From the NCBI RefSeq assembly GCF_954871325.1, contig NC_088779.1:26026869-26090868 (forward strand): a DNA stretch of 64,000 nt, given 5' to 3'. The translations under genes and the position numbers were made by a program. Origin of the DNA: Gordionus sp. m RMFG-2023. Lineage: Eukaryota > Nematomorpha > Gordioida > Chordodea > Parachordodidae. A model generated the notes under the pieces. That model saw nothing but the letters and a program-made list of their open reading frames with translations, did not search any database and was not told the DNA's origin. This document shows, piece after piece, positions 35,577-46,917 of the stretch (its first letter is position 1; each line of letters opens with the position of its first letter).

Positions 35577-38500
35577 CTAATCCAGTATCTTTGACATGTA
35601 AACACCGTCTAAATGATATCCAAGCTTCCTATAATAATTTCTCGTTCCCACACCGGATATAACGGCTATTTTGTACGAACCATGCTCTAACCTAGATATA
35701 CGCTCCGCTTCCTCCATCAACAGAGTTCCGATACCCTATTAAATTTTGAGTTAAAAAGTAATGTTTAGAAGAAGCCATATAGGAAATTCAAATGTGCACC
35801 CACGTGGGGCTGATGAAGTACAACCCCGAATTATATGTTTTCTTTATATCTCAAAATTATAGCACATTAAATAAACATCAAAAGCGATAATTATTTTAAA
35901 ATTTGATTTTTATAATAACAACGTTATAGGAGTTATCATAAAGGTAGCAACAAAATCAAGGCTTTGAACATGAATGGGTCCAGAAATTTAAAACTCCTAG
36001 CTGAAATTTTGATAACAGAAGCTTGAGCAAAGCCAGATTTCTGAAAGAAGTCCAAACTGGACCCGGTCCATAATACTTTAGGTTCAAATGGGTTGTTCAT
36101 AAATCGGTTCCCATTTGGTTTGTGTTTTTGAAATGTCTAACCAAACAATTTTAAATTTTTGAACTCAAATATTCATCAAAAATTATATACAACTTTGTGA
36201 CTATAGTTTATTCAAAATTAAAGCATATATATAGATTATAATAATAAACAGTTATATCGATTGTAATCTTAAAAAAAGTGTGTAGCCTTAAACTTGATTT
36301 GGGTCTTGATGAACAGAACTATATACCAACCTTTTGCACTTATAAAATCAGCAAAATATCTGGTCAATTCAAAATCAGTATTATTAACAAGTTGAAAAAA
36401 ATTAGGCATGTCTTATGGGGTTATCAACTTATAATTTATATATAAAAAATAATAAAACAAGTTTAAAGGCAAAAAATTGCCTGAAAAAAGTAAATCTCAT
36501 ACATGTATTCATTTCCGGTAAAATAAAATATTTCACATAAAAATGGCCTAAATGGTTAAAATTGAGATATTTTGAATCCCCGCTGCCTCATAAACCTAAT
36601 AAAATACAATATAAATATTATTAACCTGATGCTGAAATTTTAGAGGATCCTTGGCGTGAATCGGCACCACACTGCCATAGACGTGAAGTTCTCTCACCAT
36701 GCTGACTCCGGCCAAAAGCGTAGGATCGCAACTATTGTAAGAAGGAGAGGTATCTTTCAATAATTTTGGCTTTAATTCCGGTCTAAAGGCCTTTTCCTCC
36801 GAACATTTTCTTAACCGTAATAACCCTATTAAAGTATGTTTATTAGTGACCATCATGAAGGAAAGAAATTGTGTTAGAGTTAAGGCCAAATAAAAGCGCA
36901 TAAAACTTTAAAATATGTTAGTGTCAAAGCATATTATGTATTATAATATATAAAAGGATATCTGTCTCGGTATCTTCATAGGAAAGAAAAGTTTCCCAGC
37001 CTTGATTCGCGGCGTAATCCCTTCTGACTAATTCTACGCTCTGCCCTAAGTTGAATTCATCTTCCTTTTTACCACCATCGGTATCCTTGACTTTCGTCTC
37101 GGTATCATCACCTCTCTTATAAAATCCGTTTGTTACCATCTTTCCACCTCCACCTTTAGCTTTGTTAGGAGATCTACGCAGCTGTTTTATACCAGCTTCT
37201 CTGGTTCTTACATCTCTGCAGGCCAAACCCAATTCTTCCATTCGAGCCGAGCAAAGTTCTCTCAGATTTCCACTTTCAACGGCGGAAGCGGTAACTAAAG
37301 GCATTGGAATATCCCGCTGAACCCTGTAAACTCGTGTCCAGGGCGGAACAAGGGAAAGGATAAGACTAACGAGATTTATCAATTGGCCAGGAGCGTAACT
37401 TCGATACCTTTATTTTTAAATAAAATAAAAATATTATTGTTGAAAATGAAAATGAGTAATTTATTTAAAAAAAAGATCGTGGCTCTTATTTTAAATATTA
37501 ATTTGAGCCATATGTGTTGAGGTAAAAAAGTAGAATTTGGGGGTTATTTTAATTTTAAAGGATTCATAAAGGAAGGAAAGTGAGGTGGAAAGAATATGAT
37601 GGGAAAAAATGATTTATTTTTTTTCACGGTTCACCTTCCGCTTTTCCATAGTTCGTAAAGACCAGTTCCCCTTATAACGAGTGTGGGGTATATCTTGAGT
37701 CCGTCTGGACGAAATTCTGGATCGGAAAATAATTGACGGAATTGATTGACGTCTCGACGGTAGCATACGTTAGGCAGGTCGGGCATCATGTGTGTGACGA
37801 CTTTATAGCCCGCTTCTTTGGCCAAGGCGAAGGTCTCACAAGTGGCCTTGACCGTGTGCCCTCTACATAATATTTTGACACGAATAATGTACAATTTATA
37901 ATCTTATTTTTCTTTCATCAAAACAAATATAATAAAAAATTTATTAAATAATAAAACGTAATTCTTAACAGATACCTTTCAGGCCAGGCACGGGCCGAAA
38001 ATAAAATAAAAATCCGGACCGAACCTAAAATTTCGAGCCGGGCTAAGCTAATGCTCAAAAATAAATAAACATTTCAGAATGATCAGAATAAAAATTAATA
38101 TAAATTTCGAGCCAAACCGTGAACGTGCCGAATTGAATAATATTTTATAATTTAGTTAAAAATGAGCAGTTTACATATTCTTATAATAAATTCAGTCATT
38201 TGAGTTCAAAGTTAATAAATATTTCTCTTTTTTTTAAAAAAAAATTTACTTAATTGTGCGACCTAAATGAATCTTTGCGTTTCGTTATGCAAAACACAAA
38301 CAATGCATTTCAAATGGTACCGTGCAAATTAATAACTTTTTAAAAACATCAATAAAAAAGCAAACTGGTTAGCGTTTTTTGGAAAACACTCAATTTGGCC
38401 GCACTATAAGAATCCTTTATTTATATGGAACATGCACTTGTTTTTTTAATGTTAATGACTTTTAATTTAGTGGAATAATTGTAAGCATTTTGTTTATTTT

Positions 38501-41500
38501 ATCAACGAAATGAGGATGATTGTAAAAAAAAGTGAACATAAAATTTTATGCAGAATCAAAAAATTGATTTTATGTTTTATCGTGATATTATAAATATCTT
38601 TAAAATATATAAATTTATGCCGTATTGGGATTCGGAATCTCTTGATTTTAAATCCTTTACCGAGAGCGATTTGAAAAATTTTAAAGTTCGATTTAACCGA
38701 AAATGTATTCTAGCATGGGTAGAGTACCCAAACTGTAAATTTCAAACAATTTTGCCATGAACTTTAGAACTACTTCTAATTTATATTAATTTTTATATGG
38801 ATTTTTCATATAAATTAAAAAAATACTAAAAAAAAATGTCTATCGCTGAAATTGGTTGAAATTTATAGGGTAAATACTCTACACATGCTGGAATACAATT
38901 CCTGTAAAATCAGATTTTTAAAATCCAAAAATCGCCCTTAGTAAATGATTCAAAATTGAGAGATTCCGAATCCCCCCATACGACATATATATGTTAAAAA
39001 AGGTATTTTATTTTTCGGCTAAGAAATATAAAAATTGAAGTGTCAGTAATTTTTGTAAAATGAATATTAAAATTTAAAATTATATAAAAAGTCGGGTGTT
39101 CAATTTTCGTAAAAAATTTTTATTATCCCTTTCTTTGTTTTTTTTTCAAACTTCCCGGATTTATTAACAAGTCAAACTCGTTCCCTTCATAATTAAATAT
39201 TTCCATTTGAAAAAAATAAAAAATAAATAAAGAACCTATTAGTATCTAGAGCGACATCTTCGTAAACGCTTTGGACACCGATTTCGAGACGGGTACAACC
39301 GTAAGAAAGCATATCGTTGATATGACGTTCAAGACAATAATCGGGTCTCGTTTCTATCGTGATCCCAATACATTTAATCTTAGATCTCTCTGAAACAAAA
39401 ACAAAAAAGTAATTCTCATAATTTTCATATTTGAAAATACAAATGCAACATGTAGATTTCTAAAAATATTAGAGGGGAGAGGGGGAGGGGGTAAACTACT
39501 ATTTGACACCATGAGAAGCATTTTAAAAACTGAATTCCTTTTTAATCTTTTAAAATAATTTTCGGGCATTCAATTATTATTATTAGTCATCTATTTAATT
39601 TATATAGAAAAATTATAAATATGGAGCTTTATAATAACGCTATGATAAGTTTTGAAAAACATATGTTGAGGATGCGTTGATAATAATATAAGATACGCTT
39701 ATAAAAATAATAGCGAATTCGATAAAAAGGAATTTCTTAAATATTATATAAAATAATTATTTTTATTTTAGCTTTATCTTAAATTAGTTTTTAAAACTGA
39801 ATCAGAGAGAGCAGTTTGGAACTGCGAACTAATCCAGACAAGTGCGAATATTGTAGCGCTTGAAGAATACGTTTTGTTTACAATAAAAGCAGCGTAAGGG
39901 GGAAACCAACTCATTTACCATTCTCTCTTTTTTAAAAAAAAGTATATTATTCTTATAATCTATTCCATTTTTCTTCTTCTTTCACTAATATTTCCCAATC
40001 AATTGAATCCCATATATATAGATCCTTTTTTACCCGACATTTTAACGGCTTCGGTAACGGATCTACTAGTAAAACCGGATAAGGCGTCATGAAGGTTTCG
40101 GATAAAATAATCGCGGTAATCTTCCGGCAAAGACATGAAGGTTCCACCCATCACTATGTATTCTATTTTTTCCACGTCGTGTCCTAATTGTTGCAGCTGT
40201 AATTGGTAATAGTTTTTCAAAAAAAAATATCAATAATGGAGTAACTTTTCTAAATAGAATGTGATTTTAAAAATTAAAATAAAATTTTTATCATTATAAA
40301 ACATAGGCGTAGTTTTAGATATACTATATACATGTTAGCGGCAATGTGTTATTTCCAGCAGTGTTATTTTTTCAACTTTAAATTATTGTTTAAGTGCGTT
40401 TTTTAAATTTAAAGATATGATTTAACTGAAAATGCATTTCATCATATCTGAGAATACTTTATCAGGAAATTTTGCCATGAATAAATGACTCAAAGATTAA
40501 TGACAAAATTGTCAACGATTCATAAGATAGATGTTTTAAATGCAGGAATACATTGCTGGTAAAATCAGATTTTTAAATAAAAAAACGTCAAATATTGATT
40601 AAAAGTTTAAAAAAAATAACACATTGCAGGAAAAAAGACTGCCATCTTTATCACTTAATAATATGAAAATTATTCGCACTACATATAAATAGTACCTCAA
40701 TTTTAAATGCGCAAAAACGCACATGAAATATCCAACAAATTATTGCTTTTATATTCCTTTTTTTATATAAGTCCCAGGAACCACATCTTCTCTAATTAAA
40801 TTATTAAATTAAATAAATGATAAAAAAAATTATTAATTAAGTTCAGGCACACATGGAAATGAGACTGATTATACAAGCAATGATTATGTAACGGATTAGT
40901 AAATATAATGCAAGAAAATAAACCTGAGTTATTCTATGCCTAGCTTGGATGTAAGGGTCATATCGGGCCCGAATAGCTCTCATAGAAGTCGGTTCGTAAC
41001 CGGTATACGACTGAGTAGAATATTCGAAATCCGAATCTGGCCCGCCAGGACAGTAAACGCAAACGTTGCCAGTTGTGTTGATGTGGGGACACCTGTGAGG
41101 TTTGCACATAACTGCTACCACGGCTATCTACCGAAATAATTTTTTTATCGTATTTATTTAAGAGATCTGTTGCCATAATTGGAGGATTTATTATATTTAC
41201 AAGAATAAAACAAATGTAATAAGCAGAATAATATGTGGGGTGATATGATTCCCTGTTATAATTTAGTCGGATCGAATCAAAAAATCGGACTATAATTCAG
41301 GTTATGCAACTCGACTTGCTTTGGAAAATAAAACTTTGTCTCTAAAAAACGACATTTAATACTAACCTAGAATGAGGGTACATTCATTAAAAAAGAAGTA
41401 AACATAAATCGAAGTTCGCCAATGGCGCCTACACAATCAATTAAATTGACTACAGCCGACTCCAATGTAGGTATACTTTTAATTAATAAATGATCAGTCT

Positions 41501-44500
41501 ATTTAGTATTAATACCATTGACTACGTATACTTTCTTTCCTTCATAATCGTTTTTATTTAAATTTAATTAGGAAATGCTTCAAGTAGATCTTTCTATTTT
41601 AATTTTTTTTAACCCTATTTATTTATCAGAAATGAATCAGTTTTGGCTGATAATCAGCAAAAAATGTTGGATTGGGTCTGTAAAGACCTTTAAATTTATA
41701 AAATACCTTGAAAATAAGGCAAAGAAAAATTGAATTAAAAGAAATGTATTGAATAAATGCTCACTCCGCTAGCGGTGCGTATGGGTTTGGCCTTCAATTG
41801 GGGCAGGAGAGCCTTAAAAATACATTTTAAAAAAAAATATTATTAATTAGACTATGGTTTCCTCTATTGCAAAGTGATGGAATCGCAGTTTAGCATACCA
41901 TTTAAAGGTACGTATATAAGCTCGTTCGTAAAATATTTTAAGCAAATATATATCAGAGTACAGACTCTACATTAGAGGTCCGCGAAACACGGGCCCCGAG
42001 AAAATGTTTTCGGATGGGGTCGGATTAAAAAAATTAATCCGCGCGAGGGACAAAAAATTTGAATATAACTTGGAATCTTATTTTTTTTAAAAAAAAAATA
42101 GTAATTTTTTAAAATTTTTTTTATCGGATCGGGTCGATTACGAAGAATAGATGAGATGCGAGGTTCTAAAACCAGCCCTCACACTGCACACGTGCTTATA
42201 GGTGGCATAGCTAGCTAAGATACTTTTAAATAAAATCAAATAAATTTGTCAAGAAATGGAACCGATTAAGAAAAATATCATCTCCAAACTACTCCCATTT
42301 TTAAAAAAGAATATGCAAATTATTTATATAAGGAAAATGGAGATCCACATCCTCCGCCATCAAATATATGGTGCCGATTGAGCGAATGTTTATCATATTC
42401 TATGGCTATAAAATATATCCATACGCTCATTAAAGTTGATCGCTATAATGGTAAGATCCCAAATTGACTCAAAAACATTATGAAAAATATTCTGAATCAC
42501 CTCTGCTTGGTCTTAATCCAGTCCATTCTTATCGTTCGACAACTACAGCCCTATATCCTACACTTAAGAATTTACTTTGAACCTATCTTCGGAGGAATGG
42601 GAAAAAATTAATAATAAATAATGCAACAAAAAAAGGAAATTAAACTCCAGAAGATGAGCTGATATAATCCAACCCATTTTTGAGATGTTAAAATATTAGC
42701 TAGATCAGTCCAGTTTATTTGGGCAAAGATGTGTGAAATCGGCCCATATTATGTTGCGATGAAGGGAGAATGCTCCTTTCGCATATCATTTTTTAAAAAC
42801 TTGTATTAATGCTAATTTATTATCATTTGAATTTGAAACAATGTTGCATAATGGCTCTTCGCATGCCCACAATTCATGTCTATATTATTTATAAAACTCC
42901 CAAATGCAACTTTCTCTTTTAGCCAAAGTTTGTGATATTCACATCTCGTTATATCATGAGGATTATATACGGCATTTCTTTCCGTTTCGCTTCAGGCAAT
43001 AATAAATAGAATACAAAATGTTTTTAAGTTATTCAAGTCCTTCAGAGCAGATGAAGGTCTATAAGGCCTATTGTTTAAAAACATCAAAAATATCCATTGA
43101 TACCACTGGTGACGTGATATGCAATGTTGAAAGATTGTATGTGAATTCAATATTTTTATGATGTCGTGGTCAAAGATCCCCAAATAAAAATAAGATAGAT
43201 ACTCCTTGTAAAATATGCCTTCAGAAAGGCATGATATAGAAAGTATAGCTATATAGTTAAAATTTTGGCGAGAATAGTCCCAGATATGTCTCTATTCCTT
43301 ATTATCGGCTAGATTTTTACAGAATATTTCTCTTTAAATATTTACAACATGGCGTGCCATTTTTTTTAATCCAGGGTTGATAAAAAGGCCACGTTGCTTC
43401 CTGGGCTGTGATTTGGCTCATACAGCGAAATAAATTACTAACAACGTGGAAGTATCTGAAAGGAGAATCATGTCGTATACATGAATTTTATATAGGAGCC
43501 ATATGCCAAATACTGGCGGGTGACGTGGAAAATCTTAGAAAGATTTTATATTCTATTGTTTTAAGAAAAACAAAATGAAATGACATATATAATCCTCTTG
43601 ACATAACAAGATGTGAACATCATAAACATTGGCTAAAAGAGAAATTCGCGTTTGGGAGTCTTATAGATAATATAGACATTTCAGAAAAAGAGGTGATCAG
43701 GAAGAGCCATCATGTAATGTTGATACTAATTCAAGTGATAATAAATTGGCATTAAGGCCAGCTTTTAAAAATGATTTGCAAAAGGAGCATTCTCCTCTCG
43801 TCATAAAATATGGGCTGTTTTCATGCTCCTTTGCCATAAAAACTGGATAATCTTATTACATCATGTCCAAAAAATGAAACAGCCCCCATATTTGGGGTTT
43901 AGGATATATTAACGTCTTTCCTTCTTTCATAGACATGGCCAGGGCTTTTGTAGGGGGGGGGGGCACTATTAGGTAAGGTTTTCCCTCCAAAATTTTATTG
44001 GAGGTCTTTAGGTCTACTTATTGTAGGCCTTTGGCGATTTTATAAAAATAATTTTTGGTTTACACCATTTTTTTCCAGGCAAATTCCAGAGGGGGGGATT
44101 TCTTCCCCCCCCCCCCCGATTATGCCTTCTTTGTTGCATGATGATTATAAATTTTATTTACGATTTTACTTCTTTACCATTCTTCCGAAAATAAGGTTAA
44201 ATTGAATTCTCCAGTATAGGATAACATTTCTCTACTGCTGTTAGAGTTATAGTTGTCGATTATCAGAATTAGTTGAATTTTAATCAAGAAGAGGAGAGAA
44301 TTTTCACAATTTTTGGGTTAATTTGGAAATCTAATATTATATCTATCAGCCTTAATGAGCATATAGTGGTCATAGAACATACTAAACATTCGCTTAATTG
44401 ACACTATATATTCGATGATGGAGGGTGCGGTTTTTCTTTTTCTTGATATTAATCAGTGCCATTTCTTAAAAAAAACGATATTTATTTGTTTTTAAAAAAA

Positions 44501-46917
44501 ATATCAGGGATACAAACCGAACCCCGATAAATCATTTTCTATCCGAATTTGAACCGAACCGATAAAAATGCTCCTGAACCGATTTTATCATGATTTTATA
44601 CCTATAAAATAATGTGAAATTTATTACTAATGCCAAAATTCTAAGGTATACGCATATTATTTTAAAAATGATTATCATTCAAATTTGATATAGGTATCAG
44701 TCACAAATATTGCTATTTTTAGTGTTGTTAAACGGCTCGGTTTGAGCCGCTTTTAATAGATGTCCAAACTTTTGTTCCTTCTAAACAAAATCTTCAGGCT
44801 AGTGTAATATTATTCTGGATGAAATATTGAGTTAGCCGTTTTTAAAAATAAAACAAGCCATTTAACAACACTAGCTATTTTACAACATTTTTTAAATAAC
44901 TTTAAATATTTTAAATAACTTATTAATGCGCATTATGTGTATATGTTAGCGTCAATGTGTTATTTTTAACTTTAAATCATTCTTCGAGCCCGTTGATTTT
45001 ACCGAAAATGTATTTAATCATGTTTGGAATAGCCTACCCTATGAATTTCAGGCAATTTTATTCATGAACTTTTAAACTTAATATAATTTATATTAGATTT
45101 TCCATATATTTTTTTTTTACAAAAATTATAAATTACTCAGATGTTAACAACAAAATTTTATACAATTCATAAGATAGGTAATATAAACATGATAGAATCT
45201 GGTAAAATCCGATGTTTAAATTTTTTTAAAAAAGCGCTCAAAAAAATTAAAAATAGTAAAAATATTACATAGTCGGGAAAAAACAGATTGATGCTAATAT
45301 ATATTGCTAGATGGTTCATGCATTTAAATGTGTTTAAAAAAGTATACATATATAGGGTCAGTTATAACGCCTATAGCTTGCAAGTCAATAAAATGATGTG
45401 AATTAATATGATGATCAATAAGACAATGCTAAGCTGACTGTTATGTATGTACACTTTTTAGGGATAAATAAAATCCAATACATAAATTATTTAAGTATAG
45501 CTATCATACATGAAAAACAATATATCCAAATGTAAGGTTATAGACTGTGATACAATTATGAAAGACCATCATGGTGCAAGTATTGAGCGTCGTAAGAAGA
45601 AATCATCATATATAATAAACTAGCTAAAATTAAAAAAAATTCATAACAAAATAAAAAAAAATAAAATATTAGGATGTCATCAAGCCAACAACCTTTTGAA
45701 TAAACATGTAAAGAACAAACATGATCATATTAGATACATCAAGGAATATTAGAAATATTTTATAATTTTCCTAAGGAACCTCAAATAAATAAATAAATTA
45801 ATATCTTAGACTACCATCAAAATCAGAGTAATTGATACTCCTAATTATATAAACTTTCTGATATTATATTAGCAATGCCGGTTACTTAAGTTAGTGTAAT
45901 GAGATGTTTTTCAATAATAAAATTTACTAATCCATATAGAAATGTAATTTGACTAAGGTAGAAAATATTTTAATTGCACGGCTCAATACTATTTTTTTTT
46001 TGTAAATAATATTCAATATTGAAGTTAATAAAGTGCTTTTCTATGTGTCATTATTATTATGTAAGTTAGTAAATAAACGAACCGAAAATGTTATTTTTTA
46101 TCTTAACTCAAACTGATACTTGTTTCGGCTTTGGATAACTAAAAAATATCTTGTTCTATAAAAAATTCCATAAATGGGAATATTCTTTTAAAATTAAATA
46201 TTTACAAAATATTTTTGATCAATAAATTTAAAATATAACTATGTACATCAATATTCCACCCCTTCACCTTTATTCCAACTATAGCCCTGTAGGTTGGCAC
46301 TGGGTAAAAACAAAAATTAAAGGTTTTTGAATTTTTGTCACTTATCTGTATTCAATATTTTAAAATTGGGTCAGGCCTTTCTATAACTGGGTAGGCCTGG
46401 CCTAGGACAAAAAAAAAGATTAATAAAAAAGTGCAAAATAATGGATATATTTAAATATCAAACTTGCTAATTTTAAATAACAATTAAAAATATAAAATAT
46501 GTTAATATATAAAATTTCAATAATTTATTATAAATATATTTGTTCTACAAATTTTATTAACTGAATGATAAATTTTAATATTTTGCAATATGTACTGTTT
46601 TATATTCTGGAGGAATTGCGTTAATAATATCATATAACTTTGGTTGAAATGACAAACCATATTTATTTGAAGCTTGACATTTTAACCTACAAAAAATATA
46701 TTTATAATACTCTTTTATATATAAACTAATATTTGGGGTATTTTAATAAAAATAATATTACTTTGTAAGATCAATATTTTGTTTCTTTTTATGAGCTATG
46801 ATAAGTTGAGCTATTATGTCATTAATGCATAAAGACATGCATTTTTGTTCAGAAAGATTTTTCACTAAAAATTATTGATAATTATAAGTTAAAAATTTAA
46901 AAACCTGTTGTGGCCAT
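35577..46917 (-). CDS. ELP3: ELP3, Elongator catalytic subunit (radical SAM / acetyltransferase)
   Basis: ELP3 modifies wobble uridines of tRNA (cm5U pathway) within Elongator. Coding exons in gene order: 46917-46905, 46864-46762, 46686-46596, 41812-41765, 41127-40924, 40196-40034, 39389-39236, 37862-37635, 37407-36962, 36870-36626, 35735-35577. Phases agree throughout; 1854 nt, 617 aa. Exon 1 is only 13 nt (MATT plus one base) and intron 1 only 40 bp. Evidence: [14 protein letters not shown] (N-terminus); [11 protein letters not shown]; radical-SAM cysteines C98, C108, C111 (C-x9-C-x2-C); [45 protein letters not shown] as human except one residue; acetyl-CoA loop FQHQGIGTLL; C-terminus [14 protein letters not shown]. 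It is longer than the usual ~550 aa because of two low-complexity insertions (about residues 412-456 and 511-534) and extra residues at the exon 9/10 joint, where no GT donor exists (see the intron entry). All other introns are GT..AG. Confidence 0.95.
36871..36961 (-). other. Candidate U12-type AT-AC intron in ELP3
   Basis: The exon 9 frame has no GT before its stop. At 36961 the minus strand reads ATATCCTTTT, the classic minor-spliceosome donor. GGCCTTAACT at 36887-36878 matches the U12 branch-point consensus, and an AC dinucleotide (36872-36871) follows at normal spacing. Splicing here keeps the frame (G + AA = Glu). The predicted intron is 91 bp. An alternative in-frame AG (before GGTTATTACGG, about 36828) would give a shorter protein but lies far from the branch point. 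Confidence 0.6.
37975..38125. mobile_element. GGCCCGG-type MITE remnant in ELP3 intron
   Basis: CAGGCCAGGCACGGGCCGAA, TCCGGACCGAACC and CGAGCCGGGCTAAG are family words; the ends are eroded. Confidence 0.4.
38253..38408. mobile_element. MITE fragment (10818 family) in ELP3 intron
   Basis: Left TTGTGCGACCTAAATGAATC with GCGTTTCG, and right CACTCAATTTGGCCGCACTA, match the 10818 family, here about 155 bp. Confidence 0.45.
38548..38960. mobile_element. Palindromic MITE fragment (22600 family) in ELP3 intron
   Basis: AAAATGTATTCTAGCATGGG and the facing CACATGCTGGAATACAATTC are the inner mirror halves of the 22600 family. The 70-codon ORF at 38548-38760 runs into this repeat and is not a gene. Confidence 0.5.
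40327..40645. mobile_element. Palindromic MITE (22600 family) in ELP3 intron
   Basis: Left TATACATGTTAGCGGCAATG, right TAACACATTGCAGG; mirrored inner halves carry CATTTCATCATATCTGAGAA and ATGCAGGAATACATTGCTGG. Confidence 0.6.
41973..42165. mobile_element. GGCCC-type MITE remnant in ELP3 intron 3
   Basis: Starts TTAGAGGTCCGCGAAACACG with GGGCCCC and contains GGATGGGGTCGGATT and ATCGGATCGGGTCG; the right end near GATGCGAGGTTCTAA is eroded. Confidence 0.4.
42270..42600 (+). pseudogene. Coding-like relic of unknown family
   Basis: One frame reads [18 protein letters not shown] followed by [20 protein letters not shown], then, after a stop or a possible GTAAG donor, another frame reads [18 protein letters not shown]. 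Residue use is far from AT-rich noise (Pro, His, Trp, Cys). It may be a decayed gene fragment or transposon piece; no family recognised. It sits just outside the inverted repeat at 42650. Confidence 0.35.
42650..43905. repeat. Large imperfect inverted repeat with decayed coding-like arms
   Basis: The left arm (about 42650-43040) matches the reverse complement of the right arm (about 43535-43905). Examples: GTCTATATTATTTATAAAAC / CTCCCAAATGCAACTTTCTC facing CTAAAAGAGAAATTCGCGTT / GGGAGTCTTATAGATAATAT, and GGGAGAATGCTCCTTTCGCA facing AAAAGGAGCATTCTCCTCTC. Translated, left (-) and right (+) both yield YNPxDITRCE and WLKEKxAFGS. Arms are diverged and contain stops. The ~500-bp spacer includes a 63-codon minus ORF of unknown nature. 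Confidence 0.7.
44500..44600. repeat. CCGAACCCCG repeat trace
   Basis: AACCGAACCCCGATAAATC and GAACCGAACCGATAAAAATG followed by CCTGAACCGATTTTATC look like an eroded GC-worded MITE in ELP3 intron 3. Confidence 0.3.
44720..44873. mobile_element. hAT MITE, perfect ends and target duplication
   Basis: Starts TAGTGTTGTTAAACGGCTCG and ends (reverse complement) TAGTGTTGTTAAATGGCTTG. Exact 8-bp duplication GCTATTTT at 44712-44719 and 44874-44881. 154 bp, no ORF. It is the cleanest member of the family in the window and lies in ELP3 intron 3. Confidence 0.9.
44937..45305. mobile_element. Palindromic MITE (22600 family) in ELP3 intron 3
   Basis: Left TGTATATGTTAGCGTCAATG, right TTGATGCTAATATATATTGC; the inner ATGTATTTAATCATGTTTGG is mirrored by AACATGATAGAATCTGGTAA. 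A 60-codon minus ORF inside is incidental. Confidence 0.6.

Noticed and set aside
38548-38760. 70-codon + ORF
   Set aside because: Runs into a palindromic MITE copy in an ELP3 intron; no family match or splice support.
39953-40147. Minus-strand 64-codon ORF
   Set aside because: Out of frame with ELP3 exon 40196-40034, which carries the conserved protein.
40936-41139. + strand 67-codon ORF
   Set aside because: Antisense shadow of the ELP3 radical-SAM exon.
40958-41176. ATG at 41176 as an ELP3 start
   Set aside because: Its frame lacks ELP3 sequence; the true N-terminus is found at 46917-46596 with matching phases.
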